A DNA stretch of 22,661 nucleotides from Cyanobacteria bacterium UBA11153 (lineage in GTDB: Bacteria > Cyanobacteriota > Cyanobacteriia > Cyanobacteriales > Coleofasciculaceae), in the NCBI GenBank assembly GCA_003511885.1, contig DOIX01000020.1:907-23567 (forward strand). The letters are read 5' to 3'. Both the position numbers and the translations under genes were made by a program. This document shows, one piece after another, positions 11,217 through 18,514 of the stretch. Each line of letters begins with the position of its first letter. Position 1 is the first letter of the stretch. The notes beneath the pieces were generated by a model, which did no database searches, had not been told where the DNA came from, and saw only the letters and a list, made by a program, of their open reading frames with translations.

Positions 11217-11367
11217 CTGTTACCACAATTTTGACCAGCGTTTTCTCATTACACTGTACTACAATTTGGCTGTTCATACTACATCTCGCTCTGGTGAGGA
11301 TTCCACTTTGACTTGGGCTGGCGGATGTCACTCCCCATGGCAAAAGGGATCGAGCCGAGGGGAAGAT

Positions 11368-11691
11368 TTATGAATCTGCTGTGCTCGCCTCGGACTGTTG
11401 AAGCCTGCTATGAACCTGTTTTAGGCGTTTCGATAAACGAGACTTCTGACGAGCGGCATTGTTAGCATGTAGTACGCCCCGCTTGACCGCTTTATCAATT
11501 TTGCTGTAGGCTTGTGCCATACAGTTTTGCGCTTCCTGCAATGATTCAGAATTTTGTTGACGGGAGTAAGCTTCAACGGCGGCGAAATATTTCTTAATCA
11601 AGGTCTTCGCGGCAGACCGATAGGATTTGTTCCGAACTCGGTTACGTTCGGCAATTTGGACACGTTTGAGGGCAGACTTGGTATTGGCCAC
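11368..11691 (-). CDS. rpsT: 30S ribosomal protein S20
   Basis: This 107-residue basic protein opens [21 protein letters not shown], the classic S20 N-terminus. It continues with the helix-rich S20 core ([33 protein letters not shown]). S20 is a primary binder of 16S rRNA in the small subunit. The start codon is GTG (CAC at 11689-11691 on the plus strand), with no clear Shine-Dalgarno before it. The C-terminal tail is Ser/Glu/Ala-rich. It is divergent from hisD. The hairpin cluster at 11731-11998 lies only 40 bp before its start, so its promoter is either in those 40 bp or inside the element. Confidence 0.97.
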   Translation of the reverse strand: MANTKSALKRVQIAERNRVRNKSYRSAAKTLIKKYFAAVEAYSRQQNSESLQEAQNCMAQAYSKIDKAVKRGVLHANNAARQKSRLSKRLKQVHSRLQQSEASTADS

Positions 11692-11730
11692 AGGAGTCTT
11701 CTGTTGAAAATTTGTTAACGATTACCTTTG

Positions 11731-11998
11731 ACAATCCCCGGTTTCAAGAAACGGGGATTCTTAAGACTTCGCAGTCTTAATATCCTGATTAATCAGGTTC
11801 CCGTGCGCAATCCTTTTCCCTTGTGGCGGTCTGCTATCCTAGTCTTACAACTAGCTCATCGGGCTTGACGTACTCCCCCAGTTCGGGGGTAGGTTTTTCT
11901 GTCTTATACTGACCTTCACCAGAATATCATGGCAGGGATATTCCCTGCCAATGCCTTTCCTCCCCGGACTAAAATTACGGGGATGAAAGGCTATTGTC
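11731..11998 (-). mobile_element. Probable IS200/IS605-type remnant (hairpin-ended, no transposase)
   Basis: This is a cluster of strong hairpins with no ORF: AATCCCCG/CGGGGATT (11733-11759), TTAAGACT-tcgc-AGTCTTAA (11761-11780), the palindrome CCTGATTAATCAGG (11784-11797), CCCCC/GGGGG (11874-11889), GGCAGGGA-tat-TCCCTGCC (11931-11949) and GCCTTTC..CCCCG/CGGGG..GAAAGGC (11953-11991). From memory, subterminal hairpins of this kind and the TTGTCAA-flanked CCCCGTTTC end on the minus strand resemble ends of cyanobacterial tnpB-bearing IS200/IS605 elements. The interior would be deleted. GTCTTATA occurs twice (11901-11908, 11996-12003). The family call is inference; the hairpins are seen directly. 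Confidence 0.5.
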
Positions 11999-12033
11999 TT
12001 ATAAAATACCAGAAGAACCAATATAACATCTAA

Positions 12034-12061
12034 TTGTGAAAAACTATCGCGAGCCTATAAA
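12034..12061 (+). promoter_or_regulatory. Candidate hisD promoter
   Basis: TTGTGA at 12034-12039 and TATAAA at 12056-12061 are separated by 16 bp, a fair sigma-70 type match. The implied start near 12068 leaves a leader of about 110 nt before hisD. Confidence 0.45.
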
Positions 12062-12067
12062 AATCCA

Positions 12068-12178
12068 GGTTAAGCTAGAGAAGATAGTCCGAGAATGGAT
12101 CGGGTTTTCTGACTCAGGGGAACCTGAAACCTCCTCCTCTCGTGACGGGTAATACCTAAGGATAGGCACACCGACTCC
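12068..12178 (+). other. hisD 5' leader with small hairpins
   Basis: The leader contains CCGA-gaatgga-TCGG and TCAGG-GGAA-CCTGA, the latter a 5-bp stem closed by a GNRA-type tetraloop. A 5-codon ATG ORF (MDRVF) inside has no histidine run, so it is not a classic his attenuator peptide. I recognise no known riboswitch. Confidence 0.3.
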
Positions 12179-13486
12179 ATGCTGCGAATCATTACTCAGC
12201 AGGCTGAGGCAAAAACTGAACTACGGCGAATCTGCGATCGCACCTCCCCAGAGGAAATTCTTCATAAAGAGGCAACAGTGCGGGAAGTCTTGCAGGCGGT
12301 GAAACGCCAGGGAGACAAAGCCCTCCTGCACTACACCGAAGAATTCGACAACCAGATCTTAACGCCGGAACAACTGCGCGTGAGTGGCTCAGAATTGGAT
12401 GCAGCGTACCAGCAAGTATCCAAGGAACTCCTTGATGCCATTCAGTTAGCGGCGCGGCAAGTTGAGGCTTTTCACCGACAGCGCGTCCCCAAATCATGGG
12501 TACAGTTTGGCGACGATGATGTGGTTTTGGGAAAGCGCTACACTCCCGTAGATAGAGCGGGGCTATACGTGCCGGGAGGAAGGGCATCCTATCCCAGTAC
12601 GGTGTTAATGAATGCCATCCCCGCTAAGGTGGCAAAAGTACCCCGGATTGTCATGGTTACCCCACCAGGCATGGACAAAAAGATTAATCCTGCTGTCTTG
12701 GTGGCTGCTCAAGAGGCTGGGGTGACAGAAATTTATCGTGTGGGAGGGGCACAGGCGATTGCGGCGTTAGCTTATGGGACGGAAACTATTCCTAAAGTTA
12801 ATGTCATTACAGGCCCAGGTAATATTTATGTCACCCTAGCCAAGAAACTGATTTACGGAACAGTGGGAATTGATTCCCTCGCCGGACCATCGGAGGTATT
12901 GATTATTGCCGATAGCTCCGCCAACCCAGTATACGTGGCGGCGGATATGTTAGCCCAGGCAGAACACGATCCGATGGCGGCGGCAATTCTCTTGACGACG
13001 GATATTCTCCTGGCGAAAAAAGTACAGATAGAAGTGGAACGACAACTCTACAACCATCCGCGACGTATACTGACGGAAAAAGCGATCGCTCATTACGGTT
13101 TAATTGCGATCGTTGATTCCTTGGAGATAGCAGCAGAATTGTCTAATGAGTTTGCTCCGGAACACCTGGAATTGGAAATTACTGAACCTTGGGATTTGGT
13201 GGAAAAAATCCGCCACGCTGGGGCGATTTTTCTGGGGACATCAACCCCCGAAGCTGTCGGGGATTATTTGGCAGGCCCCAATCATACCCTGCCGACATCA
13301 GGTGCTGCTCGCTATGCCTCTGCCCTTAGCGTGGAGACTTTTCTGAAGCACTCTAGTCTGATTCAATATTCACATACAGCTCTTCACAAAGTTGCTGGAG
13401 CCATTGATGTTCTGACGGAAGCTGAAGGGTTACCTTCCCATGGTGACTCGGTGCGATTCCGAACTCAAGGATATCTTGATGATTAG
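12179..13486 (+). CDS. hisD: Histidinol dehydrogenase
   Basis: This 435-residue enzyme oxidises L-histidinol to L-histidine in two NAD-dependent steps, the last reactions of histidine synthesis. Conserved blocks are VGGAQAIAALAYGT (188-201), TGPGNIYVTLAKK (211-223) and GPSEVLIIAD (236-245). The zinc ligands Q260, H263, D362 and H421 and the catalytic pair E328-H329 (FAPEHLEL) are all present, matching the E. coli positions with an offset of one or two residues. The length is usual. The start ATG at 12179 lacks a close Shine-Dalgarno; AAGGA lies about 16 nt upstream. It stands alone, as cyanobacterial his genes normally do, with a candidate promoter at 12034 and a repeat array right after the stop. 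Confidence 0.97.
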   Translation: MLRIITQQAEAKTELRRICDRTSPEEILHKEATVREVLQAVKRQGDKALLHYTEEFDNQILTPEQLRVSGSELDAAYQQVSKELLDAIQLAARQVEAFHRQRVPKSWVQFGDDDVVLGKRYTPVDRAGLYVPGGRASYPSTVLMNAIPAKVAKVPRIVMVTPPGMDKKINPAVLVAAQEAGVTEIYRVGGAQAIAALAYGTETIPKVNVITGPGNIYVTLAKKLIYGTVGIDSLAGPSEVLIIADSSANPVYVAADMLAQAEHDPMAAAILLTTDILLAKKVQIEVERQLYNHPRRILTEKAIAHYGLIAIVDSLEIAAELSNEFAPEHLELEITEPWDLVEKIRHAGAIFLGTSTPEAVGDYLAGPNHTLPTSGAARYASALSVETFLKHSSLIQYSHTALHKVAGAIDVLTEAEGLPSHGDSVRFRTQGYLDD

Positions 13487-13491
13487 TGGGG

Positions 13492-13540
13492 TTAGTTATT
13501 GGTTATTGGTTGTTAGTTGTTGATTATAGGTTATTGGTGA
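13492..13540. repeat. Seven in-register heptamers after hisD
   Basis: The sequence splits into seven 7-mers with no gap, consensus TTGGTTA/TTAGTTG, starting six bases past the hisD stop codon. It belongs to the same family as the rpoC1-rpoC2 array. Its inverted counterpart is at 13760-13801. Confidence 0.75.
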
Positions 13541-13668
13541 GCTAACCAAAAAACTATCAGCCTAAGTCAAATGTCATTCCATAGACATCTCTTTTCAAAA
13601 AATTGAAAGTCCTTACCCTGTCTGGATCAAAACCTCGTTTATCAAGATGTCTATTGAAAAAGAGCAAT

Positions 13669-13689
13669 GAGGAGTGAGGAGTGAGGAGT
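13669..13689. repeat. Three GAGGAGT heptamers
   Basis: Three identical GAGGAGT units are in perfect register, followed by a run of seven T (13691-13697). This is a third heptamer family within one gap. Confidence 0.7.
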
Positions 13690-13759
13690 GTTTTTTTAGA
13701 GAAGGTTTGTTTGGATTTGGGTTCGAGCTTTTGGGAGCGGGGAGCAAGAGAGTGATAAA

Positions 13760-13801
13760 CAATCAACAACCAACAACTAACAAATAACAACTAACAAGCA
13801 A
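13760..13801. repeat. Six in-register heptamers before the usp gene
   Basis: Six 7-mers (CAATCAA, CAACCAA, CAACTAA, CAAATAA, CAACTAA, CAAGCAA) run without a gap. CAACTAA is the reverse complement of TTAGTTG in the array at 13492-13540, so the two arrays form a large imperfect inverted repeat around the gap. This one ends just before the ribosome-binding site of the next gene. Confidence 0.75.
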
Positions 13802-13810
13802 TAAAGGACA

Positions 13811-13814
13811 GGAG
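13811..13814 (+). promoter_or_regulatory. Ribosome-binding site deciding the usp start
   Basis: GGAG at 13811-13814 lies 8 nt before GTG at 13823 and only 5 nt before TTG at 13820. The spacing favours GTG as the true start. Confidence 0.6.
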
Positions 13815-13822
13815 AAATTTTG

Positions 13823-14248
13823 GTGCTAAAGACGATTATTGTAGCTCTCGACACTTCAGAATTTTCACAACAGACGATCGAGAGCCTAGATTGGCTACAG
13901 ATACAACCAACTACCAAAATTATTCTTTGTCATGTCATTCCCACCGGAGAGTCAGAGGAGGAAATAGCAGTTGATAGACCTCATAATGTTGAGGATCTTC
14001 TTTATCAAGAAATTGAAAAGCAACTCCAATCTTTCCAAGAATCTCTTCCCTATAAAAGCGAAATCGAAATCGTTAATGGTGAACCAGCAGTAGAAATTAT
14101 TCGCCTTGCTCATATTCACCAAGCCGATTTAATTGCGATCGGCTCTCGGGGACTCACGGGTGTCAATCGAATTATCAAAGGATCGGTTAGCAGTCAAGTA
14201 GCGGCTGATGCTCCCTGTTGTGTAATGGTGGTTAAACCAGCTTTTTAA
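13823..14248 (+). CDS. Universal stress protein (UspA family, ATP-binding type)
   Basis: This single-domain protein of 141 residues (from the GTG) begins LKTIIVALDTSEFSQ, the typical Usp first strand and loop with its aspartate. Near the C-terminus it has G-SR-G-(9)-GS (GSRGLTGVNRIIKGS), the G-2X-G-9X-G[S/T] motif of the ATP-binding UspFG/MJ0577 group. It is followed by a hydrophobic last strand (CCVMVVKP). Such cytosolic homodimers are linked to stress survival; the specific role is unknown. A TTG at 13820 could add one residue, but the ribosome site favours the GTG. The next gene starts 58 bp downstream in the same direction and may be co-transcribed. Confidence 0.9.
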   Translation: MLKTIIVALDTSEFSQQTIESLDWLQIQPTTKIILCHVIPTGESEEEIAVDRPHNVEDLLYQEIEKQLQSFQESLPYKSEIEIVNGEPAVEIIRLAHIHQADLIAIGSRGLTGVNRIIKGSVSSQVAADAPCCVMVVKPAF

Positions 14249-14306
14249 ACTAAGATCGCAACTACCATTAACCATTTTTAATAGATAAAAATTTTCGTAA
14301 ATTTGC

Positions 14307-15134
14307 ATGAGCGATCCTGGCAATGAAGCCCAACAATCCCGTCTCAATTCTTCCCCAATAACTGAAAACCAGCCTTTAAACTCAGAAACTAATGACAGTG
14401 GTAATGATTATGACTGGATAGAGGAAGAGGAGGAAGAGACAAATCCACCTGTCAGAGTGATACCTGGGAGAAAAACACCCATAAAATCTCCCCAAACAAA
14501 GGCTCCCTTAGCGATGGTGGAGACTGCTTTTCTCGCTAGCACGGCGAGCTTGATTTGGTTAATTAATTATTATTTTCCCCTCGGTCCGCTCCTGCGGATA
14601 TTTTTTCCAATTCCGATTGCATTAGTCTACCTCCGTTGGGGAAATCGTGCCTCTTGGATGGCTGCATTGGTTTCTGGATTGCTCCTGTCGGTGCTGCAAG
14701 GACCAGCCCGTAGTATTTTGTTTGTCATCCCCTTCGGTTTGATGGGGGTGCAGTTGGGGGCTTTATGGAGACGGAAGGCTGGCTGGCTCCTATCTATTAG
14801 TTTAGGTACTTTACTGGGTACGCTGGGATTGTTTTTTCGGTTTTGGCTTCTGTCACTGATGTTGGACGAAGATTTGTGGGTGTATATCCTGACTCAAATT
14901 ACTCAACTAGTAGAATGGGCATTTGTGAAGCTAGGATTGTTGATTCAGCCGAGTCTAAGTTTGATTGAGGCGATTGCAGTGATTACGATAGTCCTAAATA
15001 ATGCCGTTTATTTGTTTGTCGTCCATTTGGTTGCCTTATTAATGTTTGATAGATTGGGTAACCCCATTCCTCGTCCTCCGGAGTGGGTGCAAGTTTTACT
15101 TGATTATGAAGACGGCGGAGGTAAACTATCTTAA
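14307..15134 (+). CDS. DUF2232-like multi-pass membrane protein
   Basis: This 275-residue protein has a hydrophilic, disordered-looking N-terminus (1-65) with an acidic patch WIEEEEEET (37-45). Several hydrophobic segments follow, roughly at 72-90, 92-109, 117-131, 136-152, 159-186 and 221-247. PIPIALVYLRWGNRAS and LQGPARSILFVIPFGLMG match what I remember of the DUF2232 family, common in cyanobacteria and of unknown function, possibly related to small-molecule transporter components. The C-terminus is cytosolic-looking and acidic. It follows the stress protein gene by 58 bp. It converges with the DGQHR gene on the other strand, 127 bp away. The membrane nature is certain, the family fairly likely, the function not assigned. 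Confidence 0.8.
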   Translation: MSDPGNEAQQSRLNSSPITENQPLNSETNDSGNDYDWIEEEEEETNPPVRVIPGRKTPIKSPQTKAPLAMVETAFLASTASLIWLINYYFPLGPLLRIFFPIPIALVYLRWGNRASWMAALVSGLLLSVLQGPARSILFVIPFGLMGVQLGALWRRKAGWLLSISLGTLLGTLGLFFRFWLLSLMLDEDLWVYILTQITQLVEWAFVKLGLLIQPSLSLIEAIAVITIVLNNAVYLFVVHLVALLMFDRLGNPIPRPPEWVQVLLDYEDGGGKLS

Positions 15135-15261
15135 CTCTTTGTCTCAGATTTGATCGCAGTTGACAGTTGAAACTCATACACTTTCTCTCTTAAACTGGAA
15201 ACTTGGCCGACACCCCACACTCCGCACCCTGCCCTCACGAGAAGACTCCCGTCAGCAAACC

Positions 15262-16872
15262 CTAATTATCCGCTAAAACCTCTGGAAGTCCCACCTCTCT
15301 AGGTTTAACAAATTTCCCCTCAAAGCCCATACATTGCCCGCTGCCAACATGACGATTAATTGCAACTTCTCGGCGCAATTCGGCTCTTTCAAAATCATCT
15401 TTAATTCCACCCACCAGATAAATTAGCAATTTTGAGGCTAAATCCCTTCCAGAAACTAACACCTTCCTTTGATGAGGATCGTATAAAATTCCATACCAAA
15501 TAGATTGAGGATATTCCATCCCACTAAATCCACCATCTAAATCGTATTGGTGGAGTTTTTTTAAAATATCCTCCCAAAAGAATTGCTTCCGAAATACTAA
15601 AATTCCTAATGCTTGGACTAATGCGATTTGCCCTATGGGACGAAATAACATATTACCTTCACCACCATTCTTTTCAAAACTGAATCGACGTAATTTTGGC
15701 GTTTCTATTCCTTCTTCCATGCGCTGATAGCTGGGTAAATTGGCTAAATAATCGAAAAGCTGGTTAAATTTTGCAATGCCCTCAGCTAATTCTTCATCCT
15801 CTGGGCGCAGGGGAATTAAATTTTTTCGATCTGATGATTTCCAATGAGGAAATTTATGGCTTAAATATCCATGAGACATGTCTTTTAATGCTTGAAGAGT
15901 GGTGAAAACTGTTGATTTTGCGGCAACAGTTGCACTATGCCAATTGACGCGAGGATGGCGATATTGTCGATCTTTTAGGAAAGGATGAGTGACGGCAATT
16001 TTTCTGGCAATAATGGCAAAACCATCATCTTCATCTAATTGGGATAATTGTCCTTTTGTTAGGGGTACAGCCATTAAATTAAGGTGAACAAAAATAGATC
16101 TAACTCTTTGTCTTGCTTCGGCGCGAGTCTCTCCTGCTACAACGGCAGCAATAAACTCAATCCCAATTTCTTCCTGGGCTAAGTTTTGTAAGTAAAGAGG
16201 ATCTATATTGTAAGCTTGAGAAATATCCTCAATTGTCAGACAAGATTCTAAAGCTTGTTTATCCTTTTTATACCTCTGAAGTTTACCAGTTGTAATTAAT
16301 GTCATTAAACCCTGTACTCCCATCAGGCGGTGTTGTCCATCCAAGGCGAAGATCCTGATATCTTGAGCTAAATCTAATATACCAACTTTGCCTTCTCCAT
16401 CTAAAGGGATAAAATCAATAGTAGATTTAGTTGCTCTTCCTTCTTCATCCCATTCTGCTCCATTGGGATTATCTACCCAAGGACGATCGATTACTACTAA
16501 AACTGGCGGAAATTTATGATGATTTTTAACTGCTAAATATTGGGCTAAAGGTGCTTGACGAGACCAATCTAGGGGACGTTGTTGAATTTCATCAATAGTT
16601 TCGCTATCGATTTCAATATTATCTGTTTCTGGGTTAATTTTGTGATGAAAAAGGGGAAGACGGGAGGCAAAACTAACGCGATTAGCAAACCATTCTAGGG
16701 TAACTGCCCCGATATATGCTTCCCTACCGCTCATTTGGGTTTTTTGAACAAAAATTTGGTCATTTTTGTTGAGATAGCGGTTGAGAAATAAGGTTAATGC
16801 CTCTTTTGCCTGGGCTTCCTTTTCCTGGATTTGACTGGCGAGGTGAGGTTGTGGGTTGTTGGGAATGTTCAT
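15262..16872 (-). CDS. Large DGQHR-motif protein, DndB-related
   Basis: The protein has 536 residues if started at the ATG 16870-16872 (MNIPNNPQPHLASQIQEKEAQ). The frame is open to 17046, adding 58 residues that look unconserved and would run through the divergent promoter region. The key motif IFALDGQHRLMGVQGL (DGQHR at 178-182 of the short form) is that of the DndB/DGQHR family. Flanking blocks, EWFANRVSFASRLPLF and QQRPLDWSRQAPLAQYL, are what I recall from a cyanobacterium-rich group of DGQHR proteins. Family members accompany DNA phosphorothioation genes, and DndB itself acts as a regulator. This one is divergent from dndB, 304 bp away with a palindrome between. It may be a second regulator or a DNA-binding partner. 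Identity to the motif family is sure; function is inferred. Confidence 0.85.
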   Translation of the reverse strand: MNIPNNPQPHLASQIQEKEAQAKEALTLFLNRYLNKNDQIFVQKTQMSGREAYIGAVTLEWFANRVSFASRLPLFHHKINPETDNIEIDSETIDEIQQRPLDWSRQAPLAQYLAVKNHHKFPPVLVVIDRPWVDNPNGAEWDEEGRATKSTIDFIPLDGEGKVGILDLAQDIRIFALDGQHRLMGVQGLMTLITTGKLQRYKKDKQALESCLTIEDISQAYNIDPLYLQNLAQEEIGIEFIAAVVAGETRAEARQRVRSIFVHLNLMAVPLTKGQLSQLDEDDGFAIIARKIAVTHPFLKDRQYRHPRVNWHSATVAAKSTVFTTLQALKDMSHGYLSHKFPHWKSSDRKNLIPLRPEDEELAEGIAKFNQLFDYLANLPSYQRMEEGIETPKLRRFSFEKNGGEGNMLFRPIGQIALVQALGILVFRKQFFWEDILKKLHQYDLDGGFSGMEYPQSIWYGILYDPHQRKVLVSGRDLASKLLIYLVGGIKDDFERAELRREVAINRHVGSGQCMGFEGKFVKPREVGLPEVLADN

Positions 16873-17042
16873 TTTAAGATTCAAGTGCTTAATGATGTTG
16901 AGGTTAATTTGACGAAACGCTTGTGTTTTGAGAAATCGGGAAAATACACTTACCCAGGTGTATGGCAGTAAATTACCACAGTACTTATCCAAAACCTTCA
17001 GCTCCGAAGATGCTCGCAGTGAGAAAATGCGCAAGTCATATA

Positions 17043-17056
17043 CCATAAATTTATGG
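17043..17056. promoter_or_regulatory. Perfect 14-bp palindrome, candidate operator
   Basis: CCATAAATTTATGG is perfectly self-complementary and lies in the gap between the two divergent DGQHR genes, about 70 bp before the candidate dndB -35 box. The upstream ATG of the longer minus-strand frame falls inside it, which argues against that start. DndB is known to repress its own operon in some bacteria, so an operator here is plausible but unproven. Confidence 0.4.
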
Positions 17057-17125
17057 ATATTCCAAATTTGCAGCCAGTTTTTAGAGCAATCTTCAATTTT
17101 GCAGTCTTGATTTGGACTGAAGGAT

Positions 17126-17154
17126 TTGACCTTGAAGACTTTTTAGTGTACCAT
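17126..17154 (+). promoter_or_regulatory. Candidate dndB promoter
   Basis: TTGACC (17126-17131) and TACCAT (17149-17154) are spaced by 17 bp. The predicted start near 17161 gives a 16-nt leader to the ATG at 17177, or about 100 nt to the ATG at 17264. Confidence 0.4.
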
Positions 17155-17176
17155 AGAGCTACAAGTCACGCTAAAA

Positions 17177-18439
17177 ATGACCAGTATGCGCGATCGCACT
17201 TACTACAGGGTAAACTCGAGAGATCCTTGTCACAGCAAGCCTGACAATGGCAATATTCTCCTGATGCCAACTCAACAAGATGCTCAAAGTCAGGCTTATG
17301 CTGATGCGGCAACTTGTGGTGCTAGAGTTTTTCTTTGTCACATCTACGAGCAAGGGAGAAGAAATCATTTGGCATTTTCTTTACCTTTTAATCTGCTCTT
17401 GGAAATGGCAAAATTACAAAGTGCGGATCGTAAAAGACACAAATCAAATGCTGATGAGTTAATTAACCGTCCCCTCATCCACCAACATGTTGATGAAATT
17501 ACTAAGTATTTGCTAGAAACAGAGAATTATATTCTGCCTCCATTTATCTTTAATGCAAGTACGCCGATTAAAGTTTTTGCTTTTGGTGCAGGTGTGGTAA
17601 AGTTTGGCTATGCTATACTCCCTACAAATGTTGAACTGTATGTAACTGATGGACAGCATCGACTCAAAGCCATTGAAAAGGCGATCGCACAAAAATCAGA
17701 ATTACAAGATGATAGTGTTACTGTTTTAGTTGTTCAAGAAAACGATATCGATCGAATTCATCAAGACTTTGCTGACTGTGCTAAAAATAAACCGATTCCT
17801 CCTGCACTATTAGCTGCATTTGATGTTAGTAATCTCTTGTCGAAGTTAACTCGGCAAATTTCCAGAGATATTGTTATTTTTAATGGACGTATCGATAAAA
17901 TATCTAAGACTCTTGGCAAAGATCCTAACTATATATTTACGATGAATCAGCTTCGGATTGGGATCGCGGAATTTTTATTTGGTTCATCGAGAAAACAGGT
18001 AATCGAATCCCGCTCTAACCAACAGAATGGTGAAGAGGTGATACTTTTAGAGAAGGCTAAACTATTCTACATGGAATTTGCCAAGATTAACGATGCCTGG
18101 AAATTATTATTACAGCCTGCATCACAAACTATAAATCTCGATTTATACAGTTTGCGACAGCAAAGAATTAATTTTAACACAGTTGGTTTGCAAATTATTA
18201 GTAGAGTAGGTCATCCGATCTTTTTTGGTAAAGATTTCAGCGAAGCTGAGAGAAATATCCTCATTGAATCACTGGCAAGTCTTGATTACAGGCGCACCGC
18301 ACCACTTTGGCAAAATAGTGTGGTTATTGATGATGGGGATGGAAATAAGAGAATAGTTGCTCAAATAGCCGCTGTGGATAAAGCTTGTAAAATTGCCCTA
18401 GGAGAGGTAGAGGAAAAGACAGGGATTAAATTGAGATAA
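17177..18439 (+). CDS. dndB: DNA phosphorothioation-associated regulator DndB
   Basis: This 420-residue protein has DGQHR at 158-162 in the context ELYVTDGQHRLKAIEKAI. An upstream block RKRHKSNADELINRPLIHQHVDEI (84-107) has the arginine/asparagine pattern seen in DndB. DndB proteins influence expression and density of DNA phosphorothioate modification and are reported to bind the dnd promoter. The start is uncertain: ATGs at 17177, 17186 and 17264 are all possible and none has a good ribosome site. The last gives 391 residues, nearer the family size, while 17177 fits the candidate promoter. A HIP1 octamer (17190-17197) lies in the N-terminal codons. dndC follows after 75 bp on the same strand, supporting the call. 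Confidence 0.88.
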   Translation: MTSMRDRTYYRVNSRDPCHSKPDNGNILLMPTQQDAQSQAYADAATCGARVFLCHIYEQGRRNHLAFSLPFNLLLEMAKLQSADRKRHKSNADELINRPLIHQHVDEITKYLLETENYILPPFIFNASTPIKVFAFGAGVVKFGYAILPTNVELYVTDGQHRLKAIEKAIAQKSELQDDSVTVLVVQENDIDRIHQDFADCAKNKPIPPALLAAFDVSNLLSKLTRQISRDIVIFNGRIDKISKTLGKDPNYIFTMNQLRIGIAEFLFGSSRKQVIESRSNQQNGEEVILLEKAKLFYMEFAKINDAWKLLLQPASQTINLDLYSLRQQRINFNTVGLQIISRVGHPIFFGKDFSEAERNILIESLASLDYRRTAPLWQNSVVIDDGDGNKRIVAQIAAVDKACKIALGEVEEKTGIKLR

Positions 18440-18469
18440 TTTGTCTCCAATATAACTAGATTATTCATA

Positions 18470-18475
18470 TATAAT
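18470..18475 (+). promoter_or_regulatory. Perfect TATAAT box before dndC
   Basis: TATAAT is 40 bp before the dndC ATG. The only upstream -35-like hexamer is TTGTCT (18441-18446) with a long 23-bp spacer, so an internal dndC promoter is possible but weak. A HIP1 octamer lies at 18483-18490. Confidence 0.3.
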
Positions 18476-18482
18476 GCGTGAC

Positions 18483-18490
18483 GCGATCGC
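18483..18490. repeat. HIP1 octamer (one of thirteen in the window)
   Basis: GCGATCGC is the cyanobacterial highly iterated palindrome. Others start at 1235, 3413, 4365, 10633, 10840, 11123, 12234, 13082, 17190, 17681, 21497 and 22229. They occur in core and dnd genes alike, so the dnd block has the host's HIP1 habit. Confidence 0.85.
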
Positions 18491-18514
18491 AGTATTTTTC
18501 AGGAAAATTAAAAC

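Larger units (their letters stand above)
13487..13822. other. hisD-usp intergenic region
   Basis: No convincing gene is present. The gap holds the two inverted heptamer arrays (13492-13540, 13760-13801), three GAGGAGT heptamers (13669-13689) and a 10-bp inverted repeat ATAGACATCT (13581-13590) / AGATGTCTAT (13645-13654). A short minus-strand open stretch, 13557-13655, reads like protein (LDKRGFDPDRVRTFNF) and could be a gene relic, but has no start of its own. Confidence 0.5.
16873..17176. other. Divergent control region between the two DGQHR genes
   Basis: This 304-bp AT-rich region contains the 14-bp palindrome and the candidate dndB promoter. A short direct repeat of the form GATTTGgaCTGAAG / GATTTGacCttGAAG (about 17109-17137) overlaps the -35 box. 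No clear promoter for the minus-strand gene was found. Confidence 0.5.

Noticed and set aside
10786..11373. 195-codon plus-strand ORF opposite tatD
   Set aside because: It overlaps tatD completely in antisense and ends inside rpsT; composition is shadow-like.
12192..12587. 131-codon minus-strand ORF opposite hisD
   Set aside because: It is the antisense shadow of the well-conserved hisD N-terminal region.
16873..17046. N-terminal 58-residue extension of the large DGQHR protein
   Set aside because: Its ATG lies inside the palindrome, the extension looks unconserved, and it would occupy the divergent control region; the start at 16872 is preferred.
17190..18490. HIP1 octamers near dndB and dndC as operators or phosphorothioate target sites
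   Set aside because: HIP1 occurs at similar density across the whole window, including core genes, so position near dnd genes is not special; no evidence links it to the modification site.
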